Positions 1 through 9,834 of a DNA stretch of 64,000 nucleotides are shown here, one piece after another. The notes below the pieces were generated by a model that worked only from the letters and a program-made list of their open reading frames with translations, was not told the origin of the DNA and did no database searches. Source of the stretch: Castellaniella caeni NBRC 101664 (GTDB lineage: Bacteria; Pseudomonadota; Gammaproteobacteria; Burkholderiales; Burkholderiaceae_B); NCBI RefSeq assembly GCF_001592225.1, contig NZ_BCWN01000018.1:1-64000 (forward strand), in the 5' to 3' direction. Position numbers and translations under genes: made by a program. The stretch's first letter is position 1. Each line of letters opens with the position of its first letter.

Positions 1-84
1 GGCCCGCCGGTGCAGGCCAGAACGCCGCACTGTTTCGACTAGAACACCGCACCGACACAAACCGGAACCGGCATCGCCAGACAC

Positions 85-591
85 CTACTTGATCTGCACC
101 GGCAACTCAGTGGTTTCCTTGATGGACTGCAGTGCGAAACTGCTGCGAATGTCGATGACCGCCGGATGGCGCATCAGCGTATCCATCGCAAAGCGCGAGA
201 AAGCAGCCAGATCGTTGACATGGACACGCAGCAGATAATCCATGTCGCCGGACATGGCATAGCACTGAATGACTTCAGCCCAGCCCTGCACGTCCCGCGC
301 AAAGCCGGACATGGCACCGTGCTCGGCCCGATGCGACTTGTCGAGGCGCACGAAGACATACGCCAGCAGGCCCAACCCCAGTTTTTCCGGATCTGCCAGC
401 GCCACATAGCGGCGGATGTAGCCCTGCTCTTCGAGGCGCTTGACCCGGCGCAGACACGGACTGGGCGACAGGGAAACCCGCTGCGCCAAGTCTTGGTTGC
501 TGATGCGGCCATCTCGCTGAAGGTGCATCAGAATCAGGCGATCGGTACGATCGAGGTCCTCGTCTGGCAGCATATTGTCTTTAGGGGCCAT
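85..591 (-). CDS. Lrp/AsnC family transcriptional regulator
   Basis: A DNA-binding regulator of the leucine-responsive family. The N-terminal winged HTH runs from about residue 13 (LDRTDRLILMHLQRDGRIS) to the recognition helix (SPSPCLRRVKRLEEQGYI), followed by an effector-binding RAM domain (AYVFVRLDKS to SFALQSIKE). I chose the ATG at 591 (MAPKDNML), giving 168 residues, because the upstream extension to 642 has no family character; MLPDEDLD at 573 is an alternative. It is transcribed away from hpd with about 120 bp between them, so control of tyrosine or phenylalanine catabolism is the natural inference. The effector cannot be told from sequence. Confidence 0.9.
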   Translation of the reverse strand: MAPKDNMLPDEDLDRTDRLILMHLQRDGRISNQDLAQRVSLSPSPCLRRVKRLEEQGYIRRYVALADPEKLGLGLLAYVFVRLDKSHRAEHGAMSGFARDVQGWAEVIQCYAMSGDMDYLLRVHVNDLAAFSRFAMDTLMRHPAVIDIRSSFALQSIKETTELPVQIK

Positions 592-712
592 AAATAGAAC
601 ATTGATTGCGTCAGAATAGGCGATTACGCCGACCATTGGCAATCTACTTGCTGGTGGTTTTCCCTACAATTTCTCAGGAGAACAGCGAAAAGAACGCACC
701 AAGGAGACCATC

Positions 713-1816
713 ATGAGCACAGCTTTCGAGCCCTGGGACAACCCCCTGGGCACCGCCGGGTTCGAATTTGTCGAGTACACGGCGCCAGACCCCGCCGCCC
801 TGGGCCGCGTCTTCGAAGCGCTGGGCTTTCGCGCCATCGCCCGCCACCGCAAGAAAAACGTCACCCTCTATCGCCAGGGCGCCATCAACTTCCTGGTCAA
901 TGCCGAGCCCAACTCTTTTGCTCAGCGTTTCGCCCGGCAGCACGGCCCATCCATCTGCGCCATCGGGCTGCGTGTGCAGGACGCCGCCAGCGCCTACCGC
1001 CTGGCGCTCGAACGCGGGGCCTGGGGCTTCGATTCGCGCAGCGGCCCCATGGAACTCAACATCCCGGCCATCAAGGGCATTGGTGACTCGCTAATCTACC
1101 TGGTGGATCGTTGGCGCGGCAAGTACGGCCATGGCGGCATCGGTGACATCGGCATCTACGACGTCGATTTCGAGCCACTGGATCACCGCACGGCACACGC
1201 CGACCTGCGCCCCAAGGGGGCCGGGCTGCTGCAAATCGACCACCTGACGCACAACGTACACCGTGGCCGCATGCAAGAATGGGCCGAATTCTACGAACGC
1301 ATCTTCAACTTCAGGGAAATCCGCTACTTCGACATCGAGGGGCAGATGACGGGGGTCAAGTCCAAGGCCATGACCTCGCCGTGCGGCCTGATCCGCATCC
1401 CCATCAATGAAGAAGGCAGCGAGACGCCGGGCCAGATTCAAGAATATCTCGACGCCTACCATGGCGAAGGCATCCAGCACATCGCACTGGCAAGCGGCGA
1501 CATCTACGCCACGGTCGAGGCCCTGCGAGGCCGCGTGCAATTTCTCGACACGCCCGATACCTATTACGAGCTGCTGGACAAACGCCTGCCCGGCCACGGC
1601 GAAGACACTGCCCGCCTGCGGCGCAACCGCATCCTGCTGGATGGCGCACCCGACGGCGGCCTGCTGCTGCAGATTTTCACCGCCAACCAGATCGGGCCTA
1701 TTTTCTTCGAGCTCATTCAGCGCAAGGGCAACGACGGCTTTGGCGAAGGCAACTTCAAGGCGCTGTTCGAGTCCATCGAGCTCGACCAGATCCGGCGCGG
1801 CGTCCTGAAAGCCTGA
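713..1816 (+). CDS. hpd: 4-hydroxyphenylpyruvate dioxygenase
   Basis: This non-haem Fe(II) dioxygenase converts 4-hydroxyphenylpyruvate to homogentisate in tyrosine degradation. The 367-residue protein has two vicinal-oxygen-chelate halves. The expected iron ligands are visible: H177 in QIDHLTHNVHRG, H256 in GEGIQHIALA and E333 in GPIFFELIQRKGNDGFGEGNF, the last being the C-terminal family signature. Length matches bacterial HPPD. An AAGGAG ribosome site precedes the ATG. It is divergent from an Lrp-family gene, its probable regulator; no other homogentisate-pathway gene lies in the window. Confidence 0.97.
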   Translation: MSTAFEPWDNPLGTAGFEFVEYTAPDPAALGRVFEALGFRAIARHRKKNVTLYRQGAINFLVNAEPNSFAQRFARQHGPSICAIGLRVQDAASAYRLALERGAWGFDSRSGPMELNIPAIKGIGDSLIYLVDRWRGKYGHGGIGDIGIYDVDFEPLDHRTAHADLRPKGAGLLQIDHLTHNVHRGRMQEWAEFYERIFNFREIRYFDIEGQMTGVKSKAMTSPCGLIRIPINEEGSETPGQIQEYLDAYHGEGIQHIALASGDIYATVEALRGRVQFLDTPDTYYELLDKRLPGHGEDTARLRRNRILLDGAPDGGLLLQIFTANQIGPIFFELIQRKGNDGFGEGNFKALFESIELDQIRRGVLKA

Positions 1817-2017
1817 AACCCCGCCGCGGACGATGCCCGGCGGCGGCGCTGGCCTGCCGGACGGACTCGCGGTGCGACAACACAGCGCGGCAGACCCGGC
1901 GACGCCACGCCCGCGCCTGCGTACAATCAACCCATGTGCCGATCCGGTTTCTTCACCGGGTCGGCATCCCTGCTTTTGCGCCTATCGCCACGTCCGCCCT
2001 TTCACCCGCTCGCCGCC

Positions 2018-2995
2018 ATGCTTCTCGCCTACCTGAACACCATCCGCCAGCGCAGCACGCGCATGTTTCTCACGATCGCGCGCATCATGGTGCCCGTGAT
2101 GGTGATCGTATATGCCGCCGACCGCTTCGGCCTGGTGCGCCTGGCGGGCGAAGCCCTGGCTCCCGCCATGGCGGTGCTGGGGCTGCCCCCGCAGGCCGGC
2201 ATCATCTGGGCCACTACGGTGCTCACCAACATTTACGGCGGCATGGCCTCGATGGCGGCTCTGTCCAGCGGGTTGCAGATGACGACCGCACAGGTCAGCG
2301 CACTGGGCATCATGATGCTCTTTGCCCACAACGTGCCCACCGAGCAGGCCATCGTGCACCGCGCCGGGGCCAGTGCGCTGGTCACGGGCGCCCTGCGCTT
2401 TACCATGGCGCTTGTGGTGGGCGCCCTCGTGGCCTGGATCTGCCAGACGCTGGGCTGGCTGCAAGCGCCCGTCTCCTTTGCCTGGATGGGCCAGGATGCG
2501 GGGCTGACCCAGGGGCCGCCCGACCTGCTGCCCTGGCTGTGGGCCACCCTCAAATCGCTGCTGATGGTGTTCGGGGTGATCGTCGGCCTGGTCGTGTTCC
2601 TCGACCTGCTGGAGCGCCTGGGCGTCACGCGGCTGATCACGCGCCTGCTGACGCCCGTGCTGCGGCTCTCGGGGCTGGAAGAGCGGGCTGCCCCCCTGAC
2701 CACGGTGGGGGTGCTGCTCGGGCTGGCGTATGGCGGCGCCCTCATCATCGATGCCGCGGAACGTGAAAACTACAGCCGCCGCACGCGCCTGCTGGCCCTG
2801 TCCTGGCTATCGCTCAGCCACTCGCTGATCGAAGACACCCTGCTGATCCTGGCGCTGGGCGCCAACCTCTGGGTGATCCTGGTGCTGCGTGTGCTGCTCA
2901 CCCTGGGCGTGCTGGCGCTGATGGCGGCGCTGACCCAGCCAGGCACCTACTGGGGGCGCCGCCTGACAGCGGTCGGCAGCCCCCAACGCGGCTGA
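2018..2995 (+). CDS. Nucleoside recognition (Gate) domain membrane protein
   Basis: An integral membrane protein with two Gate-type halves. The first (about residues 15-110) contains IMVPVMVIVYAADRFG, TTVLTNIYGGMASM and ALGIMMLFAHNVPTEQ. The second (about 200-315) contains VFLDLLERLGVTRLITRLL, LGLAYGGALIIDAA and SWLSLSHSLIEDTLL. This is the SpoVM/nucleoside-recognition family, whose substrates are mostly unproved. I placed the start at ATG 2018 (MLLAYLNTIRQ, 325 residues); the frame is open to 1934 but that extension looks non-coding. It is convergent with msrA and shows no clear operon partner. Confidence 0.75.
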   Translation: MLLAYLNTIRQRSTRMFLTIARIMVPVMVIVYAADRFGLVRLAGEALAPAMAVLGLPPQAGIIWATTVLTNIYGGMASMAALSSGLQMTTAQVSALGIMMLFAHNVPTEQAIVHRAGASALVTGALRFTMALVVGALVAWICQTLGWLQAPVSFAWMGQDAGLTQGPPDLLPWLWATLKSLLMVFGVIVGLVVFLDLLERLGVTRLITRLLTPVLRLSGLEERAAPLTTVGVLLGLAYGGALIIDAAERENYSRRTRLLALSWLSLSHSLIEDTLLILALGANLWVILVLRVLLTLGVLALMAALTQPGTYWGRRLTAVGSPQRG

Positions 2996-3045
2996 CACCC
3001 CGCAGCCACGCCCACCGCGCGACACACAGCGCACGGCAGGCGGGC

Positions 3046-3066
3046 AGGTGACAGGTGACAGGTGAC
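3046..3066. repeat. Three tandem copies of AGGTGAC
   Basis: A 7-bp unit AGGTGAC is repeated three times, followed by a broken fourth copy (AGGCAGG). It lies in the short gap between the 3' ends of the Gate-domain gene and msrA. No function is evident; it looks like a slippage-prone simple repeat. Confidence 0.7.
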
Positions 3067-3086
3067 AGGCAGGATGCCACGGCCCG

Positions 3087-3617
3087 TCAGGCGTCCGGCC
3101 TGAGCAGCTGCGCGTAGTGCCGCCGAAACTTGGCCATCTTGGGTGAAATGACGAACTGACAATAGCCTTGTTGCGGGTTGCGGCGGTAGTAATCCTGATG
3201 CAGAGCCTCGGCGGGCCAGAAGGGGCCCGCCGCTTCGATCCGGGTGCAGATCGGGGCATCGAAATGCGCCTGCGCGGCGGCACGCACCTGCTCTGCCGTT
3301 TGCCGCTGTGCGTCGTTCAGGTAAAAGATGACGGACGCATACTGCGGGCCAACGTCATGCCCCTGGCGATCGGGTGTGGTGGGATCGTGCGTGCCGAAGA
3401 ACACCTGCAGCAGCGTTTCGTAGCTGAGCTGCCGCGGGTCGAAGTCGAGCTGTACGACCTCGACGTGTCCCGTATCCTGGCGGCAGACCTGCTCGTAGCT
3501 GGGATGATCCACGTGCCCGCCACAAAACCCGGGCCGCACATCGGACACACCACGCAGCGCCCGGAAAACGGGTTCGAGACACCAGAAGCATCCACCACCC
3601 AAAATTGCCTGTTCCAT
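3087..3617 (-). CDS. msrA: Peptide-methionine (S)-S-oxide reductase MsrA
   Basis: Repairs oxidised methionine (the S-sulfoxide) in proteins and free methionine. The catalytic GCFWC motif is at residues 9-13 with nucleophile C10. The downstream family blocks V..GF.GG ([19 protein letters not shown]), VEVV.LDFDP and THDPTT are present. The ATG at 3617 (MEQAILGGG) gives 176 residues, the usual size for the short MsrA type; the frame extends to 3683 but that part is not conserved. There is no MsrB partner nearby. Confidence 0.96.
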   Translation of the reverse strand: MEQAILGGGCFWCLEPVFRALRGVSDVRPGFCGGHVDHPSYEQVCRQDTGHVEVVQLDFDPRQLSYETLLQVFFGTHDPTTPDRQGHDVGPQYASVIFYLNDAQRQTAEQVRAAAQAHFDAPICTRIEAAGPFWPAEALHQDYYRRNPQQGYCQFVISPKMAKFRRHYAQLLRPDA

Positions 3618-3689
3618 TGCGCACCTCTTCATTGCCAGACACATCGATCGACCACCGAGGGCCTGGCCGTTAGCCATCCACACAGACTA

Positions 3690-4058
3690 TCAAGGCTGCG
3701 GGGTCTTCGCCAGGGTCAAAATCCAATGCGCCAGACGCAGGGCGTCGGTATCGGACAGCCGCGTCTGCGCCGGCATGGGGATGGCCCCCCACTGGCCACG
3801 GCTGCCCTGGCGCATGGCGTCGGCCAAATGCCGGGCCGCCCCAGGCCGACCCGCGAAGCGCTGGGCGATCGCCCGAAACGGAGGCCCCACACGCCGCGCC
3901 TCGACCTGATGGCACCCCAGACACTGGCGCTGGGTGGCCAGCGCCTGGCCGTCAGCCACGGCAGAAGCCCCCGCAGCCGGGGCCGTCACCAGCCAGACGG
4001 GCAACACCAGAGCGGCCATGAACACCCCCATCCGCAAACGCTGGCGATCTTTTCGCAC
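3690..4058 (-). CDS. Small periplasmic class I c-type cytochrome
   Basis: A single-haem electron carrier of the c551/c553 type. A hydrophobic signal segment ([20 protein letters not shown]) precedes a haem-binding CLGCH motif at about residues 46-50, and an IPMP segment near residue 95 supplies the likely axial Met. I prefer a GTG start at 4058 because an AAAGGGA ribosome site lies 7 nt before it and it adds Arg/Lys residues ahead of the signal; ATG 4031 is the alternative. The partner is unknown. It is divergent from lgt. Confidence 0.85.
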   Translation of the reverse strand: MRKDRQRLRMGVFMAALVLPVWLVTAPAAGASAVADGQALATQRQCLGCHQVEARRVGPPFRAIAQRFAGRPGAARHLADAMRQGSRGQWGAIPMPAQTRLSDTDALRLAHWILTLAKTPQP

Positions 4059-4304
4059 GAAACATTCCCTTTGTCTGAAGATTTTTGCGGCGCGGCGCAC
4101 TGCCGTGAGCCAGGCGCGCGGGCACAAGCACCGGCCGCCTCGCGCCGCAGCGGGACGACCCAGCGGCGAGACGACCCTTGCAGTGGGACACCCCTGCGGC
4201 AGGACGCCACACGACAGGACGACCTGCGGCGCTGCGAACCAGATACCGGCGTCACCCCCGATCACGGTATTATCCATGATCGTCTGTCCTCTGGATGTCC
4301 GCTC

Positions 4305-5099
4305 ATGCCATTTCCCCACATCGACCCCATTGCCCTGCAGATCGGCCCGCTGGCCATCCATTGGTATGGTCTGATGTACCTGGCCGGCTTCGGTCTGGCC
4401 TGGCTGCTGGGGCGCTGGCGCATCCACCACTATCCGGGCGAACTCACGCTGCGCGACCTGGAAGACATCATCTTCTACGGCGTGCTGGGGGTGGTGCTGG
4501 GCGGGCGCCTGGGCTACGTGCTGTTCTACAAATTCGACGACTACCTGGCCCACCCGCTGTCGATCTTCGAGGTCTGGCAAGGCGGCATGTCGTTTCACGG
4601 CGGGCTGCTGGGCGTCATCCTGGCCATGCTGTTCTTTGCCCGCAAGCGCGGCCAGCACCTGCTGGCCATCGGCGACTTCATCGCGCCGCTCATTCCGCTG
4701 GGGCTGGCTGCGGGGCGCCTGGGCAATTTCATCAACGGCGAACTGTGGGGACGCCCCACCGACCTGCCCTGGGGCATGATCTTCCCAGGCGCACACGACA
4801 ACACCCCCCGTCATCCCTCGCAGCTGTACGAAATGGGGCTCGAGGGCTTCGCCCTGTTTGCCCTGATCTGGTGGTTCGCCCGCAAGCCCCGCCCCATGGG
4901 GCAGGTCAGCGCGGTCTTCCTGATGGGCTACGGCACATTCCGCTTCCTGGTGGAATTCACCCGCGAACCGGACGACTTCCTGGGGCTGCTGGCGGGCGGC
5001 CTGTCGATGGGCCAGCTGCTGTCCATCCCCATGGTGCTCATTGGGCTGTATCTGTTCGTGTGGGCAGCAAGACGATCGTCCCGCGCACCGACACGCTGA
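4305..5099 (+). CDS. lgt: Prolipoprotein diacylglyceryl transferase
   Basis: Transfers diacylglycerol from phosphatidylglycerol to the lipobox cysteine of prelipoproteins in the inner membrane, the first step of lipoprotein maturation. The 264-residue polytopic protein carries MSFHGGLLG (H98) and the Lgt signature [14 protein letters not shown] at residues 137-150. The ATG at 4305 ([22 protein letters not shown]) matches the family N-terminus. Its last 62 bp overlap, tail to tail, the 3' end of the SIMPL gene on the other strand. Pal at 13.5 kb is one likely client lipoprotein. Confidence 0.97.
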   Translation: MPFPHIDPIALQIGPLAIHWYGLMYLAGFGLAWLLGRWRIHHYPGELTLRDLEDIIFYGVLGVVLGGRLGYVLFYKFDDYLAHPLSIFEVWQGGMSFHGGLLGVILAMLFFARKRGQHLLAIGDFIAPLIPLGLAAGRLGNFINGELWGRPTDLPWGMIFPGAHDNTPRHPSQLYEMGLEGFALFALIWWFARKPRPMGQVSAVFLMGYGTFRFLVEFTREPDDFLGLLAGGLSMGQLLSIPMVLIGLYLFVWAARRSSRAPTR

Positions 5100-5784
5100 G
5101 CGTCTCGCGCCCCCCTTCCACCGGCGCCGCCACGGCGGCATCCGCCACCATGGCGCGCATCATGCGCGGCGCGGGCATGGGCGGCACGTCGCCCGCCCCG
5201 CCAAGATCAAGCGACTTGAGCTGGTAGCGCTCGTAGCCCAGGGCCTTGACCAGCGCCCCGGCGCGAGCGCGAAAGGCGGCCACCGACTGCTCCAGCAGCT
5301 TCTGTTCTTCGGCCACCCGGCGTTCACGCGACACGGAAAAGGCCATGCCCGCAATGGGCATGCGATCCGCCAGCTGGGCGGCCAGCTGCGAGACGGCGGC
5401 AAAATTCCTGGACTGCAGCAGAATCTCGGCCTGGCCGCGCCACTGGGCGATCTTGCCCTCTTGGTTGCTGGTGGGCCAGATGCGATAGGCGCCGCTGGAC
5501 ACTTCGATGCCCGCCTGATCCTTGGCCTGCTTCATGACGGAATCGAGCCGTGTGTTCAGCTGCCGGGACACCTCGGCCTGCGACGCCGCCGCGACCTCGG
5601 CGGCCAGCGTCACCTGGACGGTATCCTGCGACACCTCGGCGCTGGCCTGAGCCGACAGGCTGGCCTGCGCGGCGGAGTCTTCCGCGGGCGCATGCGCCTG
5701 CGCGGCCCACGGGGCAAGCAGCAAGCCGCCAGCCAGCAGTCCGGCAAGCACGGGTTTCATCAGAAAGCGGGTACGACGCGTCAT
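5038..5784 (-). CDS. SIMPL-domain (DUF541) periplasmic protein
   Basis: A 248-residue exported protein with a signal peptide (residues 1-30, cleavage probably after LAPWAAQA). The SIMPL/DUF541 domain follows: [30 protein letters not shown], a [26 protein letters not shown] block, and a C-terminal [10 protein letters not shown] strand. The family is widespread in cell envelopes and loosely tied to oxidative stress, but no biochemical role is established. The 3' end overlaps lgt on the opposite strand by 62 bp. Confidence 0.85.
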   Translation of the reverse strand: MTRRTRFLMKPVLAGLLAGGLLLAPWAAQAHAPAEDSAAQASLSAQASAEVSQDTVQVTLAAEVAAASQAEVSRQLNTRLDSVMKQAKDQAGIEVSSGAYRIWPTSNQEGKIAQWRGQAEILLQSRNFAAVSQLAAQLADRMPIAGMAFSVSRERRVAEEQKLLEQSVAAFRARAGALVKALGYERYQLKSLDLGGAGDVPPMPAPRMMRAMVADAAVAAPVEGGRETLSVSVRGTIVLLPTRTDTAQ

Positions 5785-5950
5785 CTCTGGACATCCGGGG
5801 ATATGAAAACCACGTCAGTCTAACAACAAGCGCCTGCGGCGACGCCCCGCAAAACGTTGTGAAATGTTGCCCACCGGACACGGCCAGCGCGTTCAGGGCC
5901 CGGCATGCATCATCCAACACCGCAGCCCACGGACATTGCCTGCCTGCAAC
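5785..5950. other. Short intergenic stretch upstream of the SIMPL gene
   Basis: This is the promoter-side flank of the SIMPL gene. It also lies beyond the terminator of the 6S RNA transcript. I see no ORF, repeat or recognisable site in it. Confidence 0.5.
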
Positions 5951-5952
5951 AG

Positions 5953-5993
5953 GCACAAAACAAAAGGCCCACCGCGCAAATACGGTGGGCCTT
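5953..5993 (-). terminator. Rho-independent terminator after zapA/6S RNA
   Basis: A perfect 11-bp stem (CGGTGGGCCTT pairing with AAGGCCCACCG, arms 5964-5974 and 5983-5993) with an 8-nt loop. Read on the minus strand it is followed by TTTGTTTTG. It should end transcripts coming from zapA and ssrS. Confidence 0.85.
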
Positions 5994-6002
5994 GCTAAAA
6001 AC

Positions 6003-6177
6003 GCCCCGCCTGTGCCGTCAAGGCCGGCATCCCGGAACCGGAGGTTCACGGTGGTCGCCATCAGCCAGATTTCGGGCTATCCAAGTGAAGGAAGCTCTCC
6101 CCTCTGTCAATCCGGCAACCTATGCCAAATAGCATTGGTTCAAGGAATGTATGGCCTGGTCACGAACACGGCAGGGA
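6003..6177 (-). ncRNA. ssrS: 6S RNA
   Basis: The gene lies directly downstream of zapA on the same strand, the conserved proteobacterial position for ssrS. On the minus strand the 5' end CCCTGCCGTGTT can pair with the 3' end GGCACAGGCGGGG, with one bulged A and wobbles, forming the long closing stem. The interior carries CCTTGAACC near the 5' side and the 3' half contains ACCGTGAACCTCC, as in related 6S RNAs. The length of about 175 nt fits. It would bind sigma70-RNA polymerase and be used as a pRNA template. The ends are approximate; a hairpin terminator follows. Confidence 0.82.
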
Positions 6178-6228
6178 CTTAAACAGCTGGATGCCGCAAA
6201 CAGGCCCCCAGAATAAGTCGGTCAAACA

Positions 6229-6537
6229 CTAAACGGCATTGGCATTGGGTAGAACTTGGTCGAGCATGCCGTTCATGGACTCGATTTTACCCCTGAAATC
6301 GCCAACGGCAATATCGCTGAGCGGACCATTGGGTGCGCGCAGGGTCAGCAGCTCGTTGGCGATCTGGATGGCGGCCATGACGGCGATGCGCTCGTTGCTG
6401 ACGACTTTGCCCGAACCCTTGATGGCCAGCATGCGCTGATCGACCTGGCGCACCGCCGCGAGCAGGGCATCTTTTTCTTGCGCCGGGCAGGCGAGCGAGT
6501 AGTCGCGCCCCAGGATGGATACATCGACACGTTCCAT
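6229..6537 (-). CDS. zapA: Cell division protein ZapA
   Basis: A small FtsZ-associated protein that bundles protofilaments at the Z ring. The N-terminal globular part (MERVDVSILGRDYSLACPAQEKDALLAAV) matches the ZapA fold and is followed by a long helix used in tetramer formation. At 102 residues it has the usual length. It lies 3 bp downstream of a coiled-coil gene that is probably a Z-ring partner, and 6S RNA follows, the same order as zapA-ssrS in many proteobacteria. Confidence 0.95.
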   Translation of the reverse strand: MERVDVSILGRDYSLACPAQEKDALLAAVRQVDQRMLAIKGSGKVVSNERIAVMAAIQIANELLTLRAPNGPLSDIAVGDFRGKIESMNGMLDQVLPNANAV

Positions 6538-6540
6538 GGA

Positions 6541-6942
6541 TCAGGCCTCCGCGCCGGGCAGGCGCTCGAGTATGAGTTCGATTTGCTGCTGCGCCCCGGC
6601 CGCCGCCGCTCGCAGGCGGTTGCGTTCGGTTTCGACCTGCGTGAGGCGCTGCTGCATGGACTGCGCGTGCTCTTGGTGGTCGCGCAGCTGCGTTTCGAGC
6701 GCGCGACGTTCGTCGGCGGTTTCATCGCGCACGGACTGCAGTTCTTGCTCGTGGCGCGACATGCGTTCGGACATGCGCGTGAACTCTTCGTATTCGTGGA
6801 TTTGCTGCGACTTGAGCGCCTGGCATTCTTGCTCGAGCTGCTGGATGCGCGCCTGGAGCGCCAGCCGTTCGGCCTGCAGGCCCTGCGTGAGCTGCACGAC
6901 CTTGTGGATGCGTTGCGATAGGGCGTCGAGATCTTCGAGCAT
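6541..6942 (-). CDS. ZapB-like coiled-coil protein upstream of zapA
   Basis: A 133-residue protein that is almost entirely heptad-like coiled coil (LQAERLALQARIQQLEQECQ, then ERRALETQLRDHQEHAQSM, then RLTQVETERNRLRAAAAGAQ), with no membrane or enzymatic motif. Its position 3 bp before zapA on the same strand suggests a Z-ring accessory role, as proposed for the TIGR02449/ZapB-like proteins found next to zapA in beta- and gammaproteobacteria. The function is inferred from context only. Confidence 0.75.
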   Translation of the reverse strand: MLEDLDALSQRIHKVVQLTQGLQAERLALQARIQQLEQECQALKSQQIHEYEEFTRMSERMSRHEQELQSVRDETADERRALETQLRDHQEHAQSMQQRLTQVETERNRLRAAAAGAQQQIELILERLPGAEA

Positions 6943-6957
6943 GCGAGCTGACCTATA

Positions 6958-7539
6958 TCAGGAAGAGGACGGAGTCGTACGGGCATCTGACGGTGTGGCG
7001 GGGTTCTGGGCGGCCTGCCCCGACGCGCGCACACCCCGATGCCGCAAATAGCGGTTCTCGCGGCCATGGCGAAACAGCAGGCCGGAGAGCTCGTTCAGCG
7101 CCAGAGTATAAACCTCGCGCTTGAACTCGATGACGGCTTCGAGCGGCACCCAGTAGGCGTTCCAGCGCCAGGCATCGAACTCGGGCGTGTCGCTTGCCCG
7201 CAGGGAAACATCAGTGTCACGCCCCACCATGCGCAGCAGAAACCAGATTTGCTTCTGCCCCTTGTAATGACCACGCAACTCGCGACGAACGTAGTGTTCG
7301 GGCACGGTATAGCGCAGCCAGTCTCGTGTCCGCCCCAGGATGCGGACGTGCTCGGCACGCAGGCCGGTTTCTTCGTGAAGCTCTCGGTACATGGCCTGCA
7401 CGGGGGTTTCGCCGTGCTTGATGCCGCCCTGAGGGAACTGCCACGCGTGCTCCCGGATGCGCTTGCCCCAGAAAACCTCATTTTTCTGGTTCACGAGAAT
7501 GATGCCGACATTGGGGCGGTAGCCTTCGCGATCCAACAT
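6958..7539 (-). CDS. rppH: RNA pyrophosphohydrolase (Nudix)
   Basis: Removes pyrophosphate from the 5' end of triphosphorylated mRNA, priming RNase E decay. The Nudix box [20 protein letters not shown](TGL) starts near residue 38, preceded by [21 protein letters not shown], the RppH hallmark. The protein has 193 residues, with a C-terminal tail longer than in E. coli and no clear motif. It is divergent from proS across 67 bp that must hold both promoters. Confidence 0.95.
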   Translation of the reverse strand: MLDREGYRPNVGIILVNQKNEVFWGKRIREHAWQFPQGGIKHGETPVQAMYRELHEETGLRAEHVRILGRTRDWLRYTVPEHYVRRELRGHYKGQKQIWFLLRMVGRDTDVSLRASDTPEFDAWRWNAYWVPLEAVIEFKREVYTLALNELSGLLFRHGRENRYLRHRGVRASGQAAQNPATPSDARTTPSSS

Positions 7540-7606
7540 GGGGCCACCTCGGTTATGAATTCAATACAATTACTGTCGATTATACGTACCCAGCGGAATC
7601 CCTACC

Positions 7607-9340
7607 ATGTACGCCAGCCAGTATCACCTGAACACCCTGAAAGAAGCGCCCGCCGAGGCCGAAGTCGTCAGCCACCAGCTGATGACCCGCGCCGGCATGA
7701 TCCGCAAGATCGCGGGCGGCGTCTACACCTACATGCCCATGGGCCTGAAGGTGCTGCGCAAGATTGAAGCCATCGTACGCGAAGAAATGAACCGCGCGGG
7801 CGCCATTGAAATCCTGATGCCGGTGGTGCAGCCCGCCGAACTCTGGCAGGAATCCGGGCGCTGGGAACAGTACGGCGCCGAACTGCTGCGCATCAAGGAT
7901 CGCCACCAGCGCGACTTCGTGCTGCAGCCCACGTCCGAAGAGGTCGTCACCGACATCGCGCGCAACGAGATCCACAGCTGGCGCCAGCTGCCGGTCAACT
8001 TCTACCACATCCAGACCAAGTTCCGCGACGAGCGCCGACCACGCTTTGGCCTGATGCGCGGGCGCGAATTCACCATGAAAGACGCCTACTCGTTCGATCG
8101 CGACGAGGCGGGCGCACTGGCCAGCTATGACAAGATGTACGCCGCCTACCAGCGCATCTTCACCCGCCTGGGCCTCACCTTCCGCGCCGTGGCCGCCGAC
8201 ACCGGCTCGATCGGTGGCTCGCGCAGCCACGAGTTCCAGGTGATCGCCGACACCGGCGAAGACCTGATCGTCTACAACCCGGATTCCGACTACGCGGCCA
8301 ACATCGAGCTGGCCGACGCCCCCTGCCTGCTGCCCGCGCGCGAAGCGGCCCGCGAAGCGCTGACGAAGCGCGCCACCCCCGAGGCCCCCAAGTGCGAAAT
8401 CGTGGCCGAACAGCTGGGCCTGCCGCTGTCGCGCACCGTCAAGTCCGTGGTGCTCGCCACCGACCCCGAAGAAGGCCCGGCGCGCCTCTGGCTGCTGCTC
8501 ATCCGCGGCGACCACGAAACCAACGAGGTCAAGGTCGGCAAGCTGCCCGGCTTCGAGCACGGCTACCGCCTGGCCAGCGAGGCGGAGATCGATTCCGTCT
8601 TTCACTGCACGCCGGGCTACCTCGGGCCCGTCGGCCTGAGCCCCGACGCCATCACGATCATCGCCGACCGCACCGTGGCGCACATGGGCGACTTCGTCTG
8701 CGGCGCCAACGAGGCAGGCTACCACCTCACCGGCGTCAACTGGGGGCGCGACCTGCCCGAACCCGGCCTGGTGGCCGACCTGCGCAACGTGGTGGCGGGC
8801 GACCCCGCCCCCGAAGGCGGCACGCTGGCCATTCAGCGCGGCATCGAAGTGGGCCATGTGTTCTTCCTGGGCGACAAATACTCCAAAGCGCTCAACGCCA
8901 GCTTCCTGGAAACCGACGGCAAGCCCGCCATTTTGCAGATGGGCTGCTACGGCATCGGCATCAGCCGCATCGCCGCGGCCGCCATCGAACAGAACCACGA
9001 TGCGCGCGGCATGATCTGGCCGCGCGCCATCGCCCCCTTTGAAGTGGTGCTGTGCCCCATCGGCATCGGCAAAAGTGAAACCGTGCGTAACGCCGCGGAA
9101 ACCCTGTACCAGGCGCTGCGGGCCGCCGGGGTGGACGTCATCCTGGACGACCGCGATGCCCGGCCCGGCATCATGTTCGCCGATTGGGAACTCATCGGCG
9201 TGCCCGTGCGGGTGACGCTGGGCGAGCGCGGCCTGAAAGAAGGAATTGTTGAAGTTCAGTCACGATCGGATACGCAAGCCCGGCGCATCGCCCCCGACGA
9301 CGCCGTGGCCGCCATCCTGAGCGCCCTGGACGCACTGTAG
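7607..9340 (+). CDS. proS: Prolyl-tRNA synthetase, bacterial type with editing domain
   Basis: Charges tRNA(Pro) with proline. The 577-residue class II synthetase shows motif 2 and its surroundings ([26 protein letters not shown]), an inserted YbaK-like editing domain between about 225 and 390 ([27 protein letters not shown]), motif 3 ([17 protein letters not shown]) and a C-terminal anticodon-binding domain ([32 protein letters not shown]). The start [19 protein letters not shown] is typical of the bacterial type. Confidence 0.98.
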   Translation: MYASQYHLNTLKEAPAEAEVVSHQLMTRAGMIRKIAGGVYTYMPMGLKVLRKIEAIVREEMNRAGAIEILMPVVQPAELWQESGRWEQYGAELLRIKDRHQRDFVLQPTSEEVVTDIARNEIHSWRQLPVNFYHIQTKFRDERRPRFGLMRGREFTMKDAYSFDRDEAGALASYDKMYAAYQRIFTRLGLTFRAVAADTGSIGGSRSHEFQVIADTGEDLIVYNPDSDYAANIELADAPCLLPAREAAREALTKRATPEAPKCEIVAEQLGLPLSRTVKSVVLATDPEEGPARLWLLLIRGDHETNEVKVGKLPGFEHGYRLASEAEIDSVFHCTPGYLGPVGLSPDAITIIADRTVAHMGDFVCGANEAGYHLTGVNWGRDLPEPGLVADLRNVVAGDPAPEGGTLAIQRGIEVGHVFFLGDKYSKALNASFLETDGKPAILQMGCYGIGISRIAAAAIEQNHDARGMIWPRAIAPFEVVLCPIGIGKSETVRNAAETLYQALRAAGVDVILDDRDARPGIMFADWELIGVPVRVTLGERGLKEGIVEVQSRSDTQARRIAPDDAVAAILSALDAL

Positions 9341-9406
9341 GTATCCACCGCCACCGGCCCGCGCTCAGCCGGGTCGGCCTGGCATGTCACACGGCTTAAC
9401 GAAAAA

Positions 9407-9832
9407 ATGACCCTGGCAACCAGCAACGCTACCGGCGAACTGGCCGTTCGCGTATATTACGAGGACACTGATACGGGTGGTGTCGTCTATTACGCGAACT
9501 ACCTCAAATTTTTCGAGCGCGCCCGCACAGAATGGCTGCGCGCGCTTGGAATGGACCAACGCCAACTTGCAGCTCAGGAACAGATGATGTTTGTGGTCAG
9601 ACACGCGGAGATTGCCTACCGGCAGCCAGCCCGCCTCGACGATCTGATCCACATCCGCACCACGGTCGCCGACCTGCGGGCCTCAACGCTGGTATTCCAC
9701 CAACAGGCACTGCGCGACGGGGAACTGCTGGCCAGCGCCAACGTCCAAGTCTGCACGGTGCATGCCACCACCTTCAAACCCATTCGTCTATCCCCTTCCA
9801 TCCGGGATCTCTTGAACAAGGCCCTTCGTTAA
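9407..9832 (+). CDS. ybgC: Tol-Pal associated acyl-CoA thioesterase YbgC
   Basis: A hotdog-fold thioesterase, the first gene of the tol-pal cluster. The 4HBT catalytic segment YYEDTDTGGVVYYANYLKFFERARTEW is present with the active-site Asp near residue 24. In E. coli the homologue hydrolyses short acyl-CoAs and binds acyl carrier protein, linking lipid metabolism to the Tol complex. At 141 residues it is of normal length, and tolQ starts 3 bp after its stop codon. Confidence 0.94.
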   Translation: MTLATSNATGELAVRVYYEDTDTGGVVYYANYLKFFERARTEWLRALGMDQRQLAAQEQMMFVVRHAEIAYRQPARLDDLIHIRTTVADLRASTLVFHQQALRDGELLASANVQVCTVHATTFKPIRLSPSIRDLLNKALR

Positions 9833-9834
9833 CC

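Noticed and set aside
2018..2995. Gate-domain protein as part of the BMP nucleoside importer
   Set aside because: It is 15 kb away, in a different transcription unit; the shared word nucleoside in family names is not evidence of joint function.
3690..5141. 483-codon minus-strand frame
   Set aside because: Only its C-terminal part is a real protein (the cytochrome c); the rest is antisense to lgt.
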